From Platerodrilus igneus (lineage: Eukaryota > Arthropoda > Insecta > Coleoptera > Lycidae), in the NCBI GenBank assembly GCA_036346225.1, contig JARFIW010000999.1, positions 1,595,001 to 1,659,000 on the forward strand: DNA of 64,000 nt. Direction: 5' to 3'. The position numbers and the translations under genes were made by a program. The notes under the pieces were generated by a model. It saw nothing but the letters and a program-made list of their open reading frames with translations. It was not told the origin of the DNA and did not search any database. Below, piece by piece: positions 25,487-37,440 of this stretch. Positions within the stretch are counted from its first letter, which is position 1; each line of letters begins with the position of its first letter.

Positions 25487-26035
25487 GTTTGAATGTGTGC
25501 GTGTGTATAAGTGTGTCTTCTTTGGGTGTGTGGATGTGTGTGTGTGTGTGTGCGTGCGTGTAGCGTGTGCGTGTGTGTATGTGTATTGTTGCGAGTGTAT
25601 GCGTGTTCGTATGTGTGTGTCCGTGTTCGCATTCTCTTTGGGTTGAGTTTGTGCTTGCTACTTACTTTGTCACGACCATCGGCAACCGAAAATCAGAGAC
25701 TGAACCGTCTACGTTCGTGGCGCATGTCCTCGGCTGTCGACACCCGGAAACCGGGGTTTACTGTTACACCGTCCCTAAGTGTTCGTGTGTATGTGTTTGT
25801 GTGGGGTGTGGGTGCGTATATGTGTGTGTATGTGCATGCCTGTGGAGTGGGTACACACGCGTGTGCATTTGTGCGTGTGATGTGTGTCTGTGTATGTGTT
25901 TTATTTTATTGTGTTTTCACATGCTTCCTACTCAGACTCGACCATCGGCAGTCGGAAATTTGAAGCTGAGCTATCTACAGTCATAGTGCACGTCATCGGC
26001 CGTTGACACTCGGGGACTGTTTGTGCAAAATTTAG
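25487..26035. repeat. Duplicated GT-rich minisatellite block
   Basis: Two units of about 270 bp, each a run of GTGTGC/GTGTAT dinucleotide-like repeats. Each is followed by a non-repetitive GC-richer segment beginning CGACCATCGGCA (near 25673 and 25938) and ending CGGCYGTYGACACYCGG. The second unit has diverged. The cysteine/valine-rich frames on the + strand and the histidine/threonine-rich frame on the - strand are translations of this repeat and not genes. Confidence 0.85.
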
Positions 26036-27605
26036 CGAGGAATTCTCAAACAGTTGGTAGTTTTGGAAGACTGTGATTATTCTTTGTAATTAAAGCATGG
26101 TTAGTATTCAAAAAGTATTATTAATCTTACAATTATCAATCATACATAATAAGGAAGTAAGGGAATCTATATTTTAGATATAAATGTAATATATGTAGTA
26201 GTCAATGGGACCCCTCTTTCTACCCCGCACGGGGATAGGGCTGCCGACACGTGCTTTCCTGTCAACAGATTTTTGCCATTTAGTATCTTGATTTCTCAAT
26301 ATAATCATGTGTACTTTATTATCAAACCATTAAAAAACAACACATCATCATGTATGTGCTTGTTTCGATTTGACGATTAAAACAATTTCCTATGCAAACA
26401 AAGCACTCTCAATTTTCATTAATCTATAAATAGAACTCTATTACTCATTGAAGTTCACAATTTTGTTATTTTTCAAGAGCGTCATCAAAAATAGTGACGC
26501 ATAATTTGAATACGTTTCGACACATTTTCCTATTAAAAACGTATCAAAACCTCATTTAAATATGGTTTTGCATACAAGCTTTTAATGCATTTTCCTATGG
26601 ATTTGTATTTATATTTATTACCATAATGAAAATATTGATATTTCTCCGTTCCATTACCATCCCACACATATACTTTTGTCACATTTTATAACTCCGAAAT
26701 AAAAGTTTCGATTTGTCGCTGCTGAAAACTTACAAAATATGACTTTTCTGCCAAACTCATGTTATGCAGGTAATGAAAAACAATGGATGGCAAACTTTTC
26801 TTGCGAAATATAGCTTAAAAGAAATTCAATATATACATAAATTAATTGTTTGTTTTTCTTGTTAAAAAGGAAGCTTTAGAAATTAACCTTTAGTTGATTG
26901 GGGGCGGATAAAATCGATATTTAAAAAATTAATGTCAAGTAAATCAATTATCTTAATGCGATTGTTAGATTGTCCAGTAAATTTTCATTAAGTACGTAAT
27001 GGAAGATACGTAAGGGATACCAGGCAAATTTAAACAATGGTAGGTCAAAGGTTTGTTTTATTTGAAGCATTTATAAAATTTTCAGCATTTCAATCCCACG
27101 TGTACCATCCAAAAGGTGAAACACCCCGAGCGCAGTTATGCGTAAAGTTATCAACAGAACGATTAGGTAAAATCAAACAACTCAATCTCTAAAGTTGCAC
27201 TCAAATCAAATTGTATTTCCTTTATTATTAACCGACATGTCATAACTCCTTAGAAAAGAATCAAACCATGTGAAAATCGCAGTAGCAGTAGTAGTAGTAA
27301 TTAATGGAGTACTGACATTGTCTAGCAACTAGGTTCATTGGTCTCCGCATCCCCCATCACCACCTATACCACAACTACTACCTTTTCGTTTCTATATATT
27401 TATTTCCATTATTTTCACCACTTTATTTCTCTACATTTTCCTGTACTATCTTGTCGCTGCAAACCTACCCGACTGCTAATGAAATTTAGCAAGTCTGACA
27501 AGCGACAAGGGATTAACATCTTTTTGCCTAGGGTATCAGAAGCCAGAACACTCAGCATCAACCTTATACATCCTTCTTATTCTCCTATATATGGGAAGCA
27601 AATCC
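26036..27605. other. Unassigned AT-rich DNA
   Basis: No gene or mobile-element motif. A small perfect hairpin (CCCCG-CA-CGGGG) lies at about 26223-26234. Confidence 0.5.
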
Positions 27606-27890
27606 CCTACATTTGATTTTCCAATATTCTACCCGAAGGTACTACTGGTCAGGAAGCGGGTTTTATTTTTACCTGTAAGTTTTAAACTTTGCCAAACCTT
27701 TGCTATTCCATGCAAGATAGAGATTTTTAACGTGCTTGACAAAACTAGCGTACGAGACCTACATTTTACCTCTCATACAAACAAGGTTAAGCTTTTGTGA
27801 AAAATGATTGCCTGACATTTTTCAAACGGTCCGTGTTGGGAGTCGTACCCTGGACCTTGGGATTAGCAGTCATGCGCAACAGCCCTCTCC
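27606..27890 (-). mobile_element. tRNA-derived SINE, copy 3 (diverged)
   Basis: Aligns by eye with the two SINE copies at 38377-38977. Shared blocks: CCAATRYTCYACCCGAAGG, CCATGCAAG/CCAAGCAAG, GGGATCTTTAACGTGC-like sequence, CATTTTACCTCTCAT, GTGAAAAATG, CATTTTTCAAACGG. The tRNA-related head on the - strand is decayed (B-box GGGTACGACTCC instead of GGGTTCGAATCC), and its 5' end is poorly conserved. Confidence 0.8.
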
Positions 27891-28344
27891 TGCCGTTCAG
27901 GTACCTAGGATTTGTTTTTGCATACAGAAAGCTAAAGGTGTGTCCATATATCTACAGTAGTCTGTGAAAACACCCACTAACACATTAATTGTACGTTTAT
28001 TAAGTAACCATACCGTTTTCGATTCGTTCAGTCCAGCTATCATTACTCCTGACTACCTGCAACTTGTTCCTAATTCCCACTTCCTTTTCCACCTATTTTG
28101 CATTCGCTAAGCTTCGCTTTAGTCTTGTGCATTACTCATGCCCTAAAATATATGCATCTTCACCCTATCGTGGAAACCGACAGGGTAGCTTAACCTGCCA
28201 GCTTCATCGTTTACTTACACGTCCGTGTTTTAGAACACAGAAGATCTGTACTTCTCTCTGAGTAGTTAATTCCTCCAATGCATATCCGCACTTTTGGACT
28301 AATTGACACATTGTCTCAAGGAAAGAAATTTTAATATAAAAACA

Positions 28345-28680
28345 CTTTCTTAGAAAGTCCGCCAGTACTAAGTAGGTAATCGTCATTTGTTTATTTTCAT
28401 TTTCATCCTTGTCTTTTGACTAGTTAATAAAATTTTGTCTGGCAATGCTATACTAACATGTCAGAGACTTAAACAGTCACCGATAGTTGGTTGAATATAT
28501 TCGGGTAAAGAGGGCGAATGAGAAATATTTTGTATTTATAAATACACCATGATTTGTGTATAATGCGAAATCTTAAGTTGGTTGTTTTGCAAAATGAGAT
28601 GCATCCATCTGACGAGCTGCAACAACAGCAAAGCCGGTCACGGGCTTTACTTTTGCAAAATTGTAACAATTTTTTTTTGA
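28345..28680 (+). repeat. Unclassified dispersed repeat B, copy 1
   Basis: Matches the reverse complement of 62255-62660 over most of its length. Shared blocks: CTTGTCTTTTGACT, AAAATTTTGTCTG, ACAGTCAYCGATA, ATACACC, GTTGGTTGTTTTGCAAAA and CCGGTCACGGGCTTT. The left part also matches a partial copy at 33480-33605. Non-coding; class unknown. Confidence 0.8.
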
Positions 28681-29928
28681 AGACTGCATATCTTCTAAGA
28701 TCATCCATTGAATACGCTGTTTTGTCTATTTAACTAAATACTTAAATATTGTTATGAAAATAAAATTTCAGATTAGAACCGTGTAGCCCAATCACAAGAC
28801 AGAAATTATTTTATAGTGCTTGTCCATTGCTATCAACACACGTTGGCCGTTTGAATAAACCCTTAAATGTCAAACGACGTTGAAATTACTTGTGCGCATA
28901 AGACAAAAAGGTTAGTCTGACATGAGCATTCGATAAAGAAACACCATGCAGCGGCATTGTGTTGTCGCCAGCAACTTACGTGTGGCCATAGGCGTAGCCG
29001 CTTGGTCAAGTGCAACATGCACTTGAGTTATAGTGTTTTTTAAATAATGGTAAGCACATTGAGTATTTGTTAAATCAAACTAAATAATTCTGTTATAGCG
29101 CTCTAAGGGATAATGATATTTTTAAATAAAAACGCACTCTAAAGTATTACGATAATTTGTTAAAGATCTGTTAATATGTTTAGTGACACCGTTTGCAAGA
29201 TACCGTTCATATGTTTAATGTTGAATTTTAATATAATAGCGTTTAAACGCTCCATAGACTTTTGGTAAAAATTATCCAAACCAGTTAATGTTGCCTTTAC
29301 TAAATTTATAAAATGTGCTCCAAGAATTTTCTAAGTATGACCTCAGAGAAAATTTCAGTTTATTACACCATAAAATGTGAACCGTGTATTGACGTCACTT
29401 GTTTGTCAAAACACCGTATGTCAGCACATCTGGTTTAGACAATGATGTAATAGTTTCTACGTAATTAAGAACATCGTTGTGCAAGGAAGCTTTTTTTATT
29501 ACTTTCACATGACAACTGCAGTTGGCCAATATTGACACAAGACAGGATATAGGAAACAATTGTAACAACCTACAATTCTGGTTTTGCTTTGTAGTCATAA
29601 TAACTTTTGATATTTAGAATTTATCACATTTTAAATTAAGAGTTATACCTTATATTATTATGAATAAACTTGAACACCTTAATTTAGTCCTTGCTAAATA
29701 GTTCATTTAAGTGCAATAAAACATAAAGTAGCTATGAACGAATTATTAGACTTTTGAAATTCTAATAGACATTTGTAAACCAAATAACAGATCTGATATT
29801 TTAGGTATTAAATTTGGAAAGCCTTGTATAGATGCTTAACACGTTATTGATATTTTGGTTGATTTTTGGTAAACATTCTTATAATTTCCTCATTCTATAA
29901 TTGTGTAAAAGGAACTAAACTGCCTTTT

Positions 29929-29930
<2 letters not shown>

Positions 29931-29983
<53 letters not shown>
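29931..29983. repeat. (AT)n microsatellite
   Basis: About 53 bp of nearly pure AT dinucleotide. Confidence 0.97.
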
Positions 29984-29984
<1 letters not shown>

Positions 29985-32144
29985 ACTCATATTTAGACCA
30001 GGGTAGAAAATTAAATAATCACATCAAATAATTTTAATCACCGTGTATGATGAATATTATTAGATAATACGCGTTATTAAAACCGTGAAGCATAAAAATT
30101 TATTAGTTTCAGTAAAAATAAGAAATTTTAAATCATGTACAAGACGCTTTATATCAAAAGAAACAGTATTAAAAAGCTCTGCGTGTAATTTATTTATTCC
30201 TAATAAAGAAACAAATGAAAATTACGTGCAAAATTTATCTTAATTAACTCTATTTCAAGTAACCGGTATTGAACAAAACGTACAGATAATATCTATAGAA
30301 ACTTGTAAAAACCCAATAAAATGCAAATCCTAGAAGTGTTAGTTAGAAGTAGGATGTTTGAACACACCTGCGTATTTTAAAAGGCAATTTCAGTTTAATT
30401 TGTTTAGATAAACATGTCGATTCTAAGGATATTGGAAACGGTCAGATGCTTTAGCACGAAATACAAAACAGGGTTTATTTAAAAAGCTCATTCGGCGAAA
30501 ATTTTGCAGATAATTAATGTTTACAAAGAATCTTGGAGAAACCGGGGCTTAATATTCACAAGAAGGTGCGATACGGGGTTATTTAACCCAAATAGTCCAC
30601 ATGGACTGGAAAATAATCGATAATAAAGAATATCAATTTGCACCAATACAAACAGGTTAGAAAAGGAAAGAGAAAATGCGTCAAGCAAAGACACATATAG
30701 TAAAAGGCGTGATTTAAGCAACGTCACGAGGGTCACAATTGGTTGAAAATAGGATGCAAATATCAGAGGTAAAAACAACAATTTCTGTACAAAATTAATT
30801 AGTTTTTCTCGGACATGTTTGCGTGCCGTGTGAGAATTTCTGAGATTTAAATGGGGCGAGTACAAAATTCGTAAAAACCGACGCACAGGCTACGGACTGG
30901 GAACATAGCATGAGAAATTCTTAAGAATTGTCTGTTTTGAGGACAAAAGCGACGTGCCGGCTATTCGCTATATATACCGGTGGTAATATGAATTTCGCTC
31001 TCTTAGACTTTTGACTATTCGATGCGTTAAAAGCTCTTACATCCGCGACTTGATTCAAGATGTTAAACAGTGCATTTTAGTTTGATAAAATAATTTAAAG
31101 TTTGCTCGTATATTTTGGTGATTTAAAACAGTTTGTTATTTACGTGCTAACATGAATGTACTTGAGTGCACTTAGATACAAGGTAATAAAATTTAGTATC
31201 ACTGTACTAATTAGTCAAAATTTGCAACAACAAATGAATACCCATTAGTAGGCAGTTTTGGCGTATATTGGTGAAAGAAGTATGAATTTCTTTGCTATTT
31301 TGCGGGGGTGAATAATTAAATGGTTCATAAATGGGTCTGGATCCACAAACAAGGGTCAGATATACACAGATGAGTTCCGGAAAAGCCCAGAAACAACTTT
31401 AAATAAATGGTGATGGAGAAAATTTGAAAAGCGTTGAGAATCAGAAGTTGTAAATATAATCCAGTTGGAATGGTGTGATTAACAAAAGGGACGATGTACC
31501 TTGAAGCTACGAGTGCAGTAACCTTCAGGTAATTTATACTATTTTGGTTGAACTTTGATATTTTTGTGTGTGTTGAATAACTTTAAAATTGATTTACTTT
31601 AAATGGACATTAGTGAAATTGTACTAACCATAAAATTTTAATTTTAAGATGAAATTTGCTTGTTTAAGTAGAAAGGGTATTTAGTATTGATGTTCGGGAA
31701 TATGATGAAAATTTGGGTATGTCTTTGAGCTCAATTAGACGAACCTGGTTAATTAACGTAAAGGGGTGGTAGATGCTCCCTTTATACTCAGACTCCGGTC
31801 TGCTTATATTGTTATATTAATTAATAGGCATCCAACAAGGACTTTAATTCTGGATGCACATTAAAATGATAATAAAATTAATCTTGAAATTCTTTTTAAA
31901 ACTGAATTTTATGCTGAAATTTAATTTGAAAAGTTAATGTATTCTGAATATTGATGTAAATAGAGTTAACGTTGATGTTTGTGGTAGGAATGTGTTTTTT
32001 TTTTTTATGAATGAGGAGGTTTATAAAATTAGGTGAGCAGCCGAGGCGAAAACAGGATCACAGCAGTTTATGACGCCCAATCGGTGGGACTAGAATTTTT
32101 TTGTTGAAAGGATCCAGTTCCCGCATTCACAGGAGTATATCACA

Positions 32145-32145
<1 letters not shown>

Positions 32146-32181
<36 letters not shown>
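32146..32181. repeat. (AT)n microsatellite
   Basis: About 36 bp of nearly pure AT dinucleotide. Confidence 0.97.
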
Positions 32182-32185
<4 letters not shown>

Positions 32186-32533
32186 CTGTACAAAATTTTA
32201 TTACTAAAAACAACAATATTTGATTAAAGAACATTTATTTAATTCGTTTAAGTAATTGTTTTACTTTGAACAAGTGTGTTCAAGAATAGGGTAAGTAAAT
32301 CAACAGATAAAAAGCTTAAACACCCTTTACTAATTTAATGTTTTTTGCTCTTACTTGACTAAGGAGCACTAATAGTACCTTCAAGAATTTTAATATCAAA
32401 ATTGTGTTTACAATAGTGTTCAAATTATTAATATTAATAGCTATTCTTTTCTTTACAGTATAAGCAAGAGCACCTCTCTTGTGTCCTTCTTAGCTAAACT
32501 ATTTATATTTTTTTACACCTCCTGCTTAGGCAG

Positions 32534-33092
32534 TGTTCTGGTTATATTGTAAATAATTAAAGCTAAATTTTATTTTCTATTGAGTTTGTTGATTATTTAC
32601 GTTCGCCTCGGTATATTTAAATTTGTTAGTGTAAAATTTCCATGGTTTTACTTGAAGCACGCGCCAACAAGTGCCGCGAGTCATAAGACTTTGTTATTCC
32701 GCATGTGCAAGAACAGTATTAACTGGAAAATCTACGAAGCTAGAGGATCGATTTGTTGTTCAAACAGACCGCATCGCTGTTTTACATGCTCTACGAAGAA
32801 CAAATTAATTAAATAAACCGCTTTTCTTCAGAACACCGCTATCGTCATAAATGTGCTTTGCTACACCCGCCAAAGAGAAGAGTAGTTTTTTGTTTACATT
32901 GTTTTTGTCGTTGACACGGCTTCGTGGACAACAGGTGAGTGCTTTTAGTAACCGCTTGATCTGATTAAAACCATTAATTATATGTTGTTTGTTAAATTAT
33001 CACTTAATTTTATATACAGTTCACTTCTCTCTACCAAAGAGCTATTCGTTATTTGTTAACTATCATTTTTCTATCACTTTTACAATTTTACA
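32534..33092 (+). repeat. Solo LTR of the BEL/Pao 2 family
   Basis: The sequence is homologous to the LTRs of the element at 55576-61297, in the opposite orientation. It starts TGTTCTGGTTATATTG and ends AATTTTACA. It is flanked by an exact 5-bp target-site duplication GGCAG (32529-32533 and 33093-33097). No internal region is present, so it is most simply a solo LTR left by recombination between the two LTRs of a former full element. Shared blocks include GAGTTTGTTGATTATTTACG, TTGAAGCACGCGCCAAC and TAGTTTTTTGTTTAC-like sequence. Its + frame at 32580-32816 is LTR sequence and not a gene. Confidence 0.92.
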
Positions 33093-33097
33093 GGCAG

Positions 33098-33479
33098 TAA
33101 ATACGATATTTTTCTCTAAGGACTTCCAAGTCCCCCCTTAGGGTAAACCCGTGTTTAAACTTAAGGACTTGGTGGCGTCCCCTTTTGCACCGCTATTTTA
33201 ATATTACTAGAGTTAGCAAGTAAATAATGTTTTGTCATAAGAACCACGACCAATCCTCATAAGCTCTACCCGAGGAATAGACCCCTAGCATAGTCGGATG
33301 ATAGTTGAGGTTCTATCTTTTTAGAAGAGATCCCTTCACATAAAAGATCTTAAGAAGACAATAATAATTTTAATTTTAATTTTTTTATATAAAATAACCA
33401 ACAATATTACATTAATTTTCGTCCTCTCTATGCTCGAATTACTTTTCTCAATGCTAGACAAAATTATTCATCACCATTT
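33098..33479. other. Unassigned DNA
   Basis: No recognisable feature; moderately GC-richer around 33130-33350. Confidence 0.4.
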
Positions 33480-33605
33480 AACTTGGAAACGCATTGGTTT
33501 CCGTAAACCAACTTCCTCAATTAGCATTGGATGTAGTACCTTCTTAAAAAGTCCGTCAATGCTACATACGTAATCGGTCATTTGTTTATTTTCATAGAGA
33601 AAATT
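33480..33605 (+). repeat. Dispersed repeat B, partial copy
   Basis: Matches the reverse complement of about 62540-62670 (TTGGTTTCCGT, CCAACTTCCTC, TTAAAAAGTCCGT/TTAGAAGGTCCGT, GTCATTTNTTTATTT) and the left edge of 28345-28680. Only the first third of the repeat is present. Confidence 0.75.
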
Positions 33606-33657
33606 ATCAGAATAAGAATACTTCTGTCTATTTCATAACAAATAATTTGAATCAAAT

Positions 33658-34917
33658 TGCGACGTACCCTGACGTAACCGGAAGAAAACGTAAATATACC
33701 AGGCTAACTACCAATGCGGAGCGGGGAAGGGTCCTAACAATACAAAAATAATACATCGCCAACGATTTGCTATTTACAATAAAAAAATACAAATATAGAA
33801 ATTTCAATTGAAACAGCAAAACAAAATTAACTAAGGTTACTATTTAATAAAACAATTTTACTATATGGACAATTTTACTCTAATTGTTCCACAAAGTGCG
33901 CAATTCGTAGCTAACATGCAGTAAATCTAATCAGTACCAAAAAGATTAACGCTGATACTTTCGTATAAGCGGATGGGTTAATTAAAAAAACATTAAATTT
34001 AGAAACCTTTCTAGTAAGGATTTTACCATACGAAGCATTTGCTATAACTCTAATCAGTAAAAAAAGAATACTGCTGATACTTTCGTATAAGCAGATGGGT
34101 TAAGCACAAAAAGCAAAAGCATTAAAGTTTGAAACTCTTCTAGTAAGGATTTTACCAGAACAAACATTAGCGTATCTAATTTCAAATTGGGTTTATCTCT
34201 GGGTATGTTAGAAAATGAAAAAACAATGTCACATACTCGTGTCGGGATACTTATCTTGTCAGCCCTATGAAGCGAATTGACACAGCATGCTACTACCGTA
34301 ATTGCAACGGCGGTCTACTTGCAAGAGCAGTTGAAATACATCAAGGAATAATCGGGCTACGCAACAAGCAATTTAGCCTCTAGGTAAGAGCTAAAAAAAC
34401 AGGAAAATTTTACTAATATTAACAACTCAGGAGCGCTTACCGATACACACCAAATCTACACATTTAATAGAGGAGAAACGTGCACCGCTCTTGGAGTAAT
34501 GGAACGAGTAATTTTTACATCAACGCACAAGCTGTAGAATCAAACTTTAAAAGGAGTTTAAAGTAACACGAACTCAAAAAGCAAACATCCGCGTTATCGA
34601 AACGCGATTAAAACTGGAAAACGCGGTTTTACCGGAGAATAGTAGGATATATTATTTCGACAAATCTTTAGATGGGAAACCCACTAGAAAGCAAGTACAC
34701 GTTATCGGAAGATATAGCGCCTTCACGGATACCTAAACAGGATCTTGAGTAATTAATTGTAGCATAAACTTGTCGTTTCAAAACAACTAGATTTACATTG
34801 AGTAAAGCGAACTTATCTGAACAGGTACAATATATCATGTATTGTTGGAGAATTTAATACTAGAACAGGAATTTATGTAAATAAAATAACCAAAATTTGC
34901 CGAAAATGAACGTAACA
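33658..34917. repeat. Unclassified dispersed repeat C, copy 2
   Basis: Collinear with 14267-15475 and slightly longer because of an internal tandem duplication. Two units of about 115-120 bp (about 33928-34045 and 34052-34165) share CTAATCAGTA, GCTGATACTTTCGTATAAGC and CTAGTAAGGATTTTACCA. No open frame with a known domain on either strand. Confidence 0.78.
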
Positions 34918-35029
34918 ATTTCCCTCAAGTATGTGTAAGTTTGGTCCTTAAAATTTAGCGTTAGTATAAGGAAAAGAAATTGCCTATTCAACTACTTTAG
35001 ATTAACTTATACTACTACTGTTAGTTATT

Positions 35030-35470
35030 ATTTGTTAGGGACGGGGTTGGTAATATGTAGAAGCATGCAAATTCTTAATATTAGGGGATTGAGTTGTTTC
35101 AAAGTCGGGTTGACGTTTTGATCTTGTTGTTTCTGGTCGTCAAGGGCGGAACTCTTAGAATTCCAGGAGATCGGTCTCCGGTCTCCGGGGCAAAGCCTCG
35201 GGCCGAAAAGAGGTAATACTTTTATGTCTCTGTCCGGGTAGTTTTGTTTGTGTAGTTTATCCGTGAAGATAACGCTGGTGGATGAGTGCCGCGGTTTTTT
35301 GTGTGAGTGCATTTAAGTGTGGAAAAAGGTTTTCGTTCCAAATCATCGCGTGTAGGGTCTTGTTCAATGATGTTTGTCTATGTGCGTAGAGGTACGGTTG
35401 TAAGTCATTACACTCGAATACTAGATGTTTCGGTGTTTCTATTTCTCCGCACGTGGCATTGCGACGACAC
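35030..35470 (-). pseudogene. 3' end of a non-LTR retrotransposon ORF2, minus strand
   Basis: Read on the - strand from 35470, the sequence encodes a cysteine-histidine knuckle (CRRNATCGEIETPKHLVFEC) followed by YAHRQTSLNKTLHAMIW and, after a stop, sequence to about 35030. A C-x-C-x-H-x-C knuckle after the RT/RNase H is the usual C-terminus of Jockey, I and R1-type elements. Everything upstream is absent, consistent with 5' truncation. The clade cannot be fixed from this short piece. It abuts an R1 element on the other strand at about 35470. Confidence 0.65.
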
Positions 35471-37440
35471 TGATAACAGGGGCGAAAAGGTCGAACAGCT
35501 TCTACAACAACAGCTAGAAATTATTAACCAACCTAATAGCCCGCCAACTTTCGAAAACAGGACCGGAATGAAAAGCAACATAGAGATTACGGTGGCAAAT
35601 GGCAGTGCATACCGAAATATATCCAACTGGGGGGTCCACAGAAGGGCAACAATAAGTGATCACAATCTGATTACTTTCGATTTTAACAGACAACCCGAAA
35701 CCCCACCCTCCAGAGTGGCCAACTGGAAAAAACTCAAGGAATATTTCCATCCGATACCCTTAATACAACAAGAAGAAAATATCCACAAATACGCTAAGCA
35801 ACTCACTAATACCATACACCAAGCTATGAATCGGCCGATACCATAAGCAACCCAGTGTCGAGGGCCCAGGCCAACCCCATGGTCCAAGGAGCTTTCGACA
35901 TTGAGAAAATAAACAAACAAGAAAAACCAGGAAAACATATCAGTAATCCTTTATAGAGATTCCACCTGGCCAGGTATCGAAAAACAAAAGATGTATACAA
36001 AGCGATGCTACAAACATTTAAGCGAGAATCCTGGGACAGGGGAACACCTGAGGCGTGACGCATGGGGAGTTTCATATCGGGTAGTTAGAGATAAGATCAA
36101 ACCACCAACGATCTCCTCCACCCTACAGATGGATGTCGAAAACACCTTTAACAGGAACGATTCGGCAAAGGCACTAATAAAAAAGCTGATACCTGATGAC
36201 AATCTCGAGCAAGACTCGAACAGTCAAACAGACCGGAATATCATAATTCATCAAAATGGCAATGGAAACAGGCCTTGGAATCGACAGGAGGAGAACCTTC
36301 CTCCCTTCACGGAGGGTAAGTTGCTTGTGGTAATTGCAAGGTGCGGAAACAAAAAAGCACTCGGCCCTGACACCATCCTGGCTGAAGTAAATAAAGACGT
36401 TGGGATACCAAATATCCCGTGTTAACTGCATTCTACAATACACGTTTCATACAAATTAAATTGCCTACTATTTGGAAAAGGGCAAACTTGATAATTATCC
36501 CGAAGGGGCATGACAGTTATATGTCCTCCCCAGGATCATATCAACCTATATGCCTCCTGATCGTCCTAGGGAAAATATATGAAGGATTACTAGCCAACAG
36601 GATGGTGGACCATAGAAATGTACACGGTATGAACAACTGCCAATACGGTTTTAGAGAAGGGAAGTCGACTGAACACGCTATCAATCACGTTTTTAAATCT
36701 TCGAAAAGGTCCGACAGTAAATACGTCCTAGCGGTAATGATAGACATCGAAGGGGCATTTAACAACGTTTAGTGGACTGCCCTGTGTCACAGGCTGGAAT
36801 TAATCAAGTGCCCCAAACAACTTTATCAAAATTACTGTCAGGACGGATACGTTACACTACAAGGACCACAGTCGATATTTAAAATCGTTACCAAAAGTTG
36901 TCCGCAGGGATCCGCCTGCGGACCTCTATGATGGAACATTTAGCTGAATGGGCTGTTGGACGACTTTCAGGCCATGAGAGAGATTTTAACTGTAGTTGCC
37001 TACGCGGACGACATACTCGTCAAGATGGAGGAGAGTACAAGGGTCGCAATCGAGCAAAGAGCAACAACCACAATAGAGCGAATAAACAAAGGGGACTCAT
37101 GCTGCGGTTGACAAGGACCTACCGCACCACCTCGCAAGTGGCACTGGCCGTAGTACTGGGAACAATGACACTAGATCTAATAGTAAAACAACGGGCTGCT
37201 ACGTATTTCCTATAGAAAGAGCAGTACGCCAAGGTGGAAACAATTACGGAGCATATACTGCAGAATTGCTTGGATATCTGGGACCCACGGGACAACGCAC
37301 ACCACACAAGAAAACTAATACAAGACGCACTTAACAACGGACAAACTATGATAGATATGATGTGGGACCAAGACCCCTTCTCGCATCTAAATCAATACAA
37401 TACATGACAGAAACACTACACAAAAAACATGAAAGACAAA
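35470..37440 (+). mobile_element. R1-clade non-LTR retrotransposon, 5'-truncated
   Basis: A + strand relic running from the C-terminal half of the EEP endonuclease through the RT to the C-terminal knuckle and an A-rich 3' tail. The tail holds a CTAA tetranucleotide run at about 37446-37460. ORF1 and the first half of the endonuclease are missing. Several frame changes. R1-clade assignment rests on the endonuclease and RT motifs listed for the pseudogene. Confidence 0.85.
35475..37410 (+). pseudogene. R1-type endonuclease-reverse transcriptase relic
   Basis: Endonuclease part: GEKVEQLLQQQLEIINQP, NSPPTFENRTGMKSNIEITV and TISDHNLITFDF (catalytic SDH). RT part: CGNKKALGPDTILAEV at about 36345, PTIWKRANLIIIPKG, SYQPICLLIVLGKIYEGLLA, YGFREGKSTEHAI, VMIDIEGAFNNV (motif A), KSCPQGSACGPL (motif B) and VVAYADDILVKME (motif C, YADD at 37001-37012, in a different frame from motif B). 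A deletion follows, then RTTSQVALAVVLGTMTLDLI and a degraded knuckle (TEHILQNCLDIWDPR). CPQGSxCGP and the EGLLANRM-type block are typical of R1 elements. Stops, frameshifts and the internal deletion make it non-functional. Confidence 0.87.

Larger units (their letters stand above)
28681..32533. other. Unassigned AT-rich DNA with two AT microsatellites
   Basis: No coding motif recognised in nearly 4 kb. The frames at 29395-29598 and 30521-30886 show no family motif. Contains (AT)n at 29931-29983 and 32146-32181. Confidence 0.5.

Noticed and set aside
25444..25986. Open frames on both strands rich in Cys/Val or His/Thr
   Set aside because: They are translations of GT/CA repeats, with no start context or domain.
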